This document shows, one piece after another, positions 14,143 through 15,989 of a DNA stretch of 15,989 bases; the stretch's first letter is position 1, and each line of letters starts with the position of its first letter. A program made the translations under genes and the position numbers. Where the stretch lies: the NCBI GenBank assembly GCA_003224665.1, contig QHZM01000255.1, positions 1-15,989 on the forward strand. The letters are read 5' to 3'. Source of the stretch: Acidobacteriota bacterium (GTDB lineage: Bacteria > Acidobacteriota > Terriglobia > UBA7540). The notes below the pieces were generated by a model, which saw only the letters and a program-made list of their open reading frames with translations, did no database searches and was not told the origin of the DNA.

Positions 14143-15989
14143 TTGGCCCGACCGATTGACTTGGCTTTTTATATCAACCATAATGGCGTGACCTGGACGA
14201 TCGGAGTCAACAAGCAAGGCGCGAAGATCGCCACATTTCATCCGCTCGCAACAGGGACGCCAATCTCCATCGTCAACCCCGTCCTCGGCCGCAGCGCCAA
14301 GGCCCGCGTCATCTGGGTTGGCGAAAAGCGCTTTCCTGAAGACCCATACGAAGTCGGGGTCGAACTGACCGAAGCGCAGAACGTGTGGGGGATTAAATTC
14401 CCGCCGGAAGGCTGGCAGAAGGCCGGACCCGTCGGAGCCGGCGCTCGCGGCCAGGAAAAGCCCCCGGAAGCCGCGCCGGCAGGACGCATCGAGAAAGTGC
14501 CCGCCGTCAAGCCGGCGCCGGAGACTTCAGCTCCCGTGAGCGGGGTTAGCTCAAGCCCCGCCGAACAGACTTCCAATTCAGAAAAATTCAACCAGTTCAA
14601 CATGGCCGTCGCGGCGTTGTCCCGCTTCGCGCAGCAAGCTGAGGGAACGGCCGAGCGCGCGCCGGAGACCGTTCACGAGCAGGCGCCGCCTCCCGCCGAG
14701 CAGGCCGAAAGTCAATCGCGGACCAACCTGGCGGAACTGGCAGAGCGCCTCCAGGAGCTCGGAGAAAAAGAGAAGGCCGTCCGCGCGCTCGAAGACCAGT
14801 TGGGCTCGCTTGTTGACCGCTTGCTCGTCTCGCGGGAAAAAGTCGAAGGTTTGATTTCAAAACTGGACGGGCTCGAGCAGGGCTGGCAGGCCGAGGTCGA
14901 AAAAACGCAGAACAATATCCAGGAAGCCGGCCGGAAGGCCCTCGAGACAGCCGCGAGCGAACTCCAGGGCAAATTCCGCGAGGAAGCGGACAAGTCGTTT
15001 GAAAAGTCGATAGGCGATCTCACCCGCCGCTTGGCCGACTCCCTGAAGGACCAGACCGAGAGCGCGTTCAAGGGCGCCGAACAGTCCTTCCAGGAAAAGA
15101 TCCAGAAGATGCAACAGCAGATCCAGGATGAAATTTCGAGCGCGAACCCGAGGGCGCGGCAGATCTTCGAGCGCGAGGCCGAAGAGGCCAAGAAAATCAT
15201 CTCGAACCGTGTGGACTGGGCCGTGGACTCCCTCAACGTCGCCTCCGGGGCCGCCGAAACCAAGTTGTTCACGGCCTACGAAAAAATCGAGTCCGATTTC
15301 AAGGCGAAGGTCGAGGGCTTCCCGTCCAAACTCGACGATCTGTCGAATTCGGCGCTCGACGCGGTCCGACAAAAAGTCCAGAGCGTGCTCGACGACTTCC
15401 AGGCCGTGCTGAAGAAGTCCTGGAGCGAGTTCCAGGAAAAAGGCGCGAAGGATGTCTCCGAGAGGCTTCAGAAGACCGCCGAAGACCTGCTCGAGTCCTC
15501 GGCTAACGAACTCCAGCGGCAGGCCACGGACGTCTTGGACCTGCTCGGCGAGCAGCTCAGGGTTTCAGGGACGCGGCTGGCGGAAGAGACCCAAAAACGT
15601 CTGGCCGGCCTGACCGAGTCGAGCCGGCGCGCTCTCGCCGACGATGCCAAAGGCGTTCTCCAGGAAACGCGGGAGCAGATCAGCAGCCTGACGCGGTCGG
15701 CGCTCGAGTCCCTCACGAAAGAGTCTCTCACTCTCGCTGACGAATACCGGGGGCAGATCCAGAAAACGATCCAGGAGATCCAGGAAAAGGGGCCGCGACA
15801 GATCGAGGCGCGCCTGCAGGAGACGATCGAAAAGCACCTTGAGACGCTGACGAGGCAGGTCCAGACGCAAGCCGAAGAGTCCTCCGAACGGGCCCTGGCA
15901 GAGATCAGGAACAAGTCCGCTCAGGTTGTCCAGGAAGCCTCGGACTCGGTCTACAAGCAAGTAGGCGTTGGGGCGGGAGTGCTCAAGGA
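14143..15989 (+). CDS. PilZ-like domain plus long coiled-coil protein (C-terminus cut by window edge)
   Basis: I translated 615 codons with no stop, running off the right edge. Residues about 1-92 look like a PilZ-type beta-barrel (VNKQGAKIATF, GTPISIVNP, SAKARVIWVGEK, YEVGVELTEAQNVWGIKFPPEGW), the c-di-GMP receptor fold. The N-terminal RxxxR ligand motif is not seen, so c-di-GMP binding is doubtful. A Pro/Ala-rich linker (93-190) follows, then more than 400 residues of heptad-like, Gln/Glu/Lys-rich helix with recurring QEK and LQET units and almost no Gly or Pro, as in a rod-like or apolipoprotein-like coiled coil. The frame has no ATG before residue 154; TTG at 14143 (giving MARPIDL...), TTG at 14161 and GTG at 14188 are candidates, all without a Shine-Dalgarno. 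A promoter-like element overlaps this start region. The role is unknown; a scaffold or envelope-associated filament is conceivable. Confidence 0.75.
   Translation, partial: MARPIDLAFYINHNGVTWTIGVNKQGAKIATFHPLATGTPISIVNPVLGRSAKARVIWVGEKRFPEDPYEVGVELTEAQNVWGIKFPPEGWQKAGPVGAGARGQEKPPEAAPAGRIEKVPAVKPAPETSAPVSGVSSSPAEQTSNSEKFNQFNMAVAALSRFAQQAEGTAERAPETVHEQAPPPAEQAESQSRTNLAELAERLQELGEKEKAVRALEDQLGSLVDRLLVSREKVEGLISKLDGLEQGWQAEVEKTQNNIQEAGRKALETAASELQGKFREEADKSFEKSIGDLTRRLADSLKDQTESAFKGAEQSFQEKIQKMQQQIQDEISSANPRARQIFEREAEEAKKIISNRVDWAVDSLNVASGAAETKLFTAYEKIESDFKAKVEGFPSKLDDLSNSALDAVRQKVQSVLDDFQAVLKKSWSEFQEKGAKDVSERLQKTAEDLLESSANELQRQATDVLDLLGEQLRVSGTRLAEETQKRLAGLTESSRRALADDAKGVLQETREQISSLTRSALESLTKESLTLADEYRGQIQKTIQEIQEKGPRQIEARLQETIEKHLETLTRQVQTQAEESSERALAEIRNKSAQVVQEASDSVYKQVGVGAGVLK
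14156..14184 (+). promoter_or_regulatory. Promoter-like element at the start of the PilZ/coiled-coil gene
   Basis: TTGACT (14156-14161) and CATAAT (14179-14184) with a 17-nt spacer each match five of six sigma70 consensus bases. Predicted transcription would begin near 14191, downstream of every start codon that keeps the PilZ-like domain whole. Either the element is fortuitous, or the protein starts later than it appears, or the 5' end of the gene has been altered. Confidence 0.4.

Noticed and set aside
14712..15914. Several minus-strand frames opposite the coiled-coil gene
   Set aside because: Shadows of the repetitive Gln/Glu/Lys codons; they read as Leu/Ser/Phe-rich, low-complexity strings.
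1..15989. tRNA, rRNA, CRISPR array, insertion sequence or prophage genes
   Set aside because: No cloverleaf, conserved rRNA block, spaced direct repeats, transposase or integrase was recognised by reading both strands.

Overview
The window reads as a chromosomal segment of a GC-rich Gram-negative bacterium, most likely an Acidobacteriota (Terriglobia-like) soil lineage. This is inferred from gene content and order: a YIP1-family gene next to tgt-yajC-secD, a dnaG-rpoD pair without rpsU but flanked by Cys-rich zinc proteins, a PilZ plus long coiled-coil protein, and secreted envelope proteins of unknown family. No tRNA, rRNA, CRISPR, insertion sequence or phage gene was recognised.

Layout. 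(1) 1-3952, minus strand: YIP1-family membrane protein, tgt, yajC and secD, with secD cut by the left edge. yip1 and tgt are 12 nt apart. Two overlapping hairpins lie between tgt and yajC. (2) 3953-4296: divergent intergenic region with a good sigma70-type promoter and, across its expected start site, a perfect 12-1-12 palindrome whose core has Fur-family 7-1-7 geometry. (3) 4297-5612, plus strand: an outer-membrane-barrel-like protein and a mono-haem cytochrome c joined by a 4-nt ATGA overlap. This is the best candidate here for an undescribed regulated system. (4) 5733-7339, minus strand: a secreted Gly/Ser-rich protein and a second barrel-like protein, ending in a two-tier hairpin terminator. 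(5) 7340-8210: about 870 nt with no convincing gene but several hairpins. (6) 8211-12917, minus strand: the macromolecular synthesis cluster, in the order Cys-rich zinc protein, dnaG primase, rpoD housekeeping sigma factor, small zinc-ribbon membrane protein. (7) 13046-14071, plus strand: a ThiO/DAO-type oxidoreductase whose N-terminal FAD-binding Rossmann segment is missing, apparently by an in-frame deletion. (8) about 14143 to the right edge, plus strand: a PilZ-like domain followed by a very long coiled coil, cut by the window edge.

Functionally the window combines housekeeping information processing (primase, sigma factor, tRNA queuosine insertion), Sec export (YajC, SecD), and envelope proteins that use that export route (two barrels, a cytochrome c and a Gly/Ser-rich secreted protein). 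Several starts appear to be TTG preceded by clear Shine-Dalgarno sequences.
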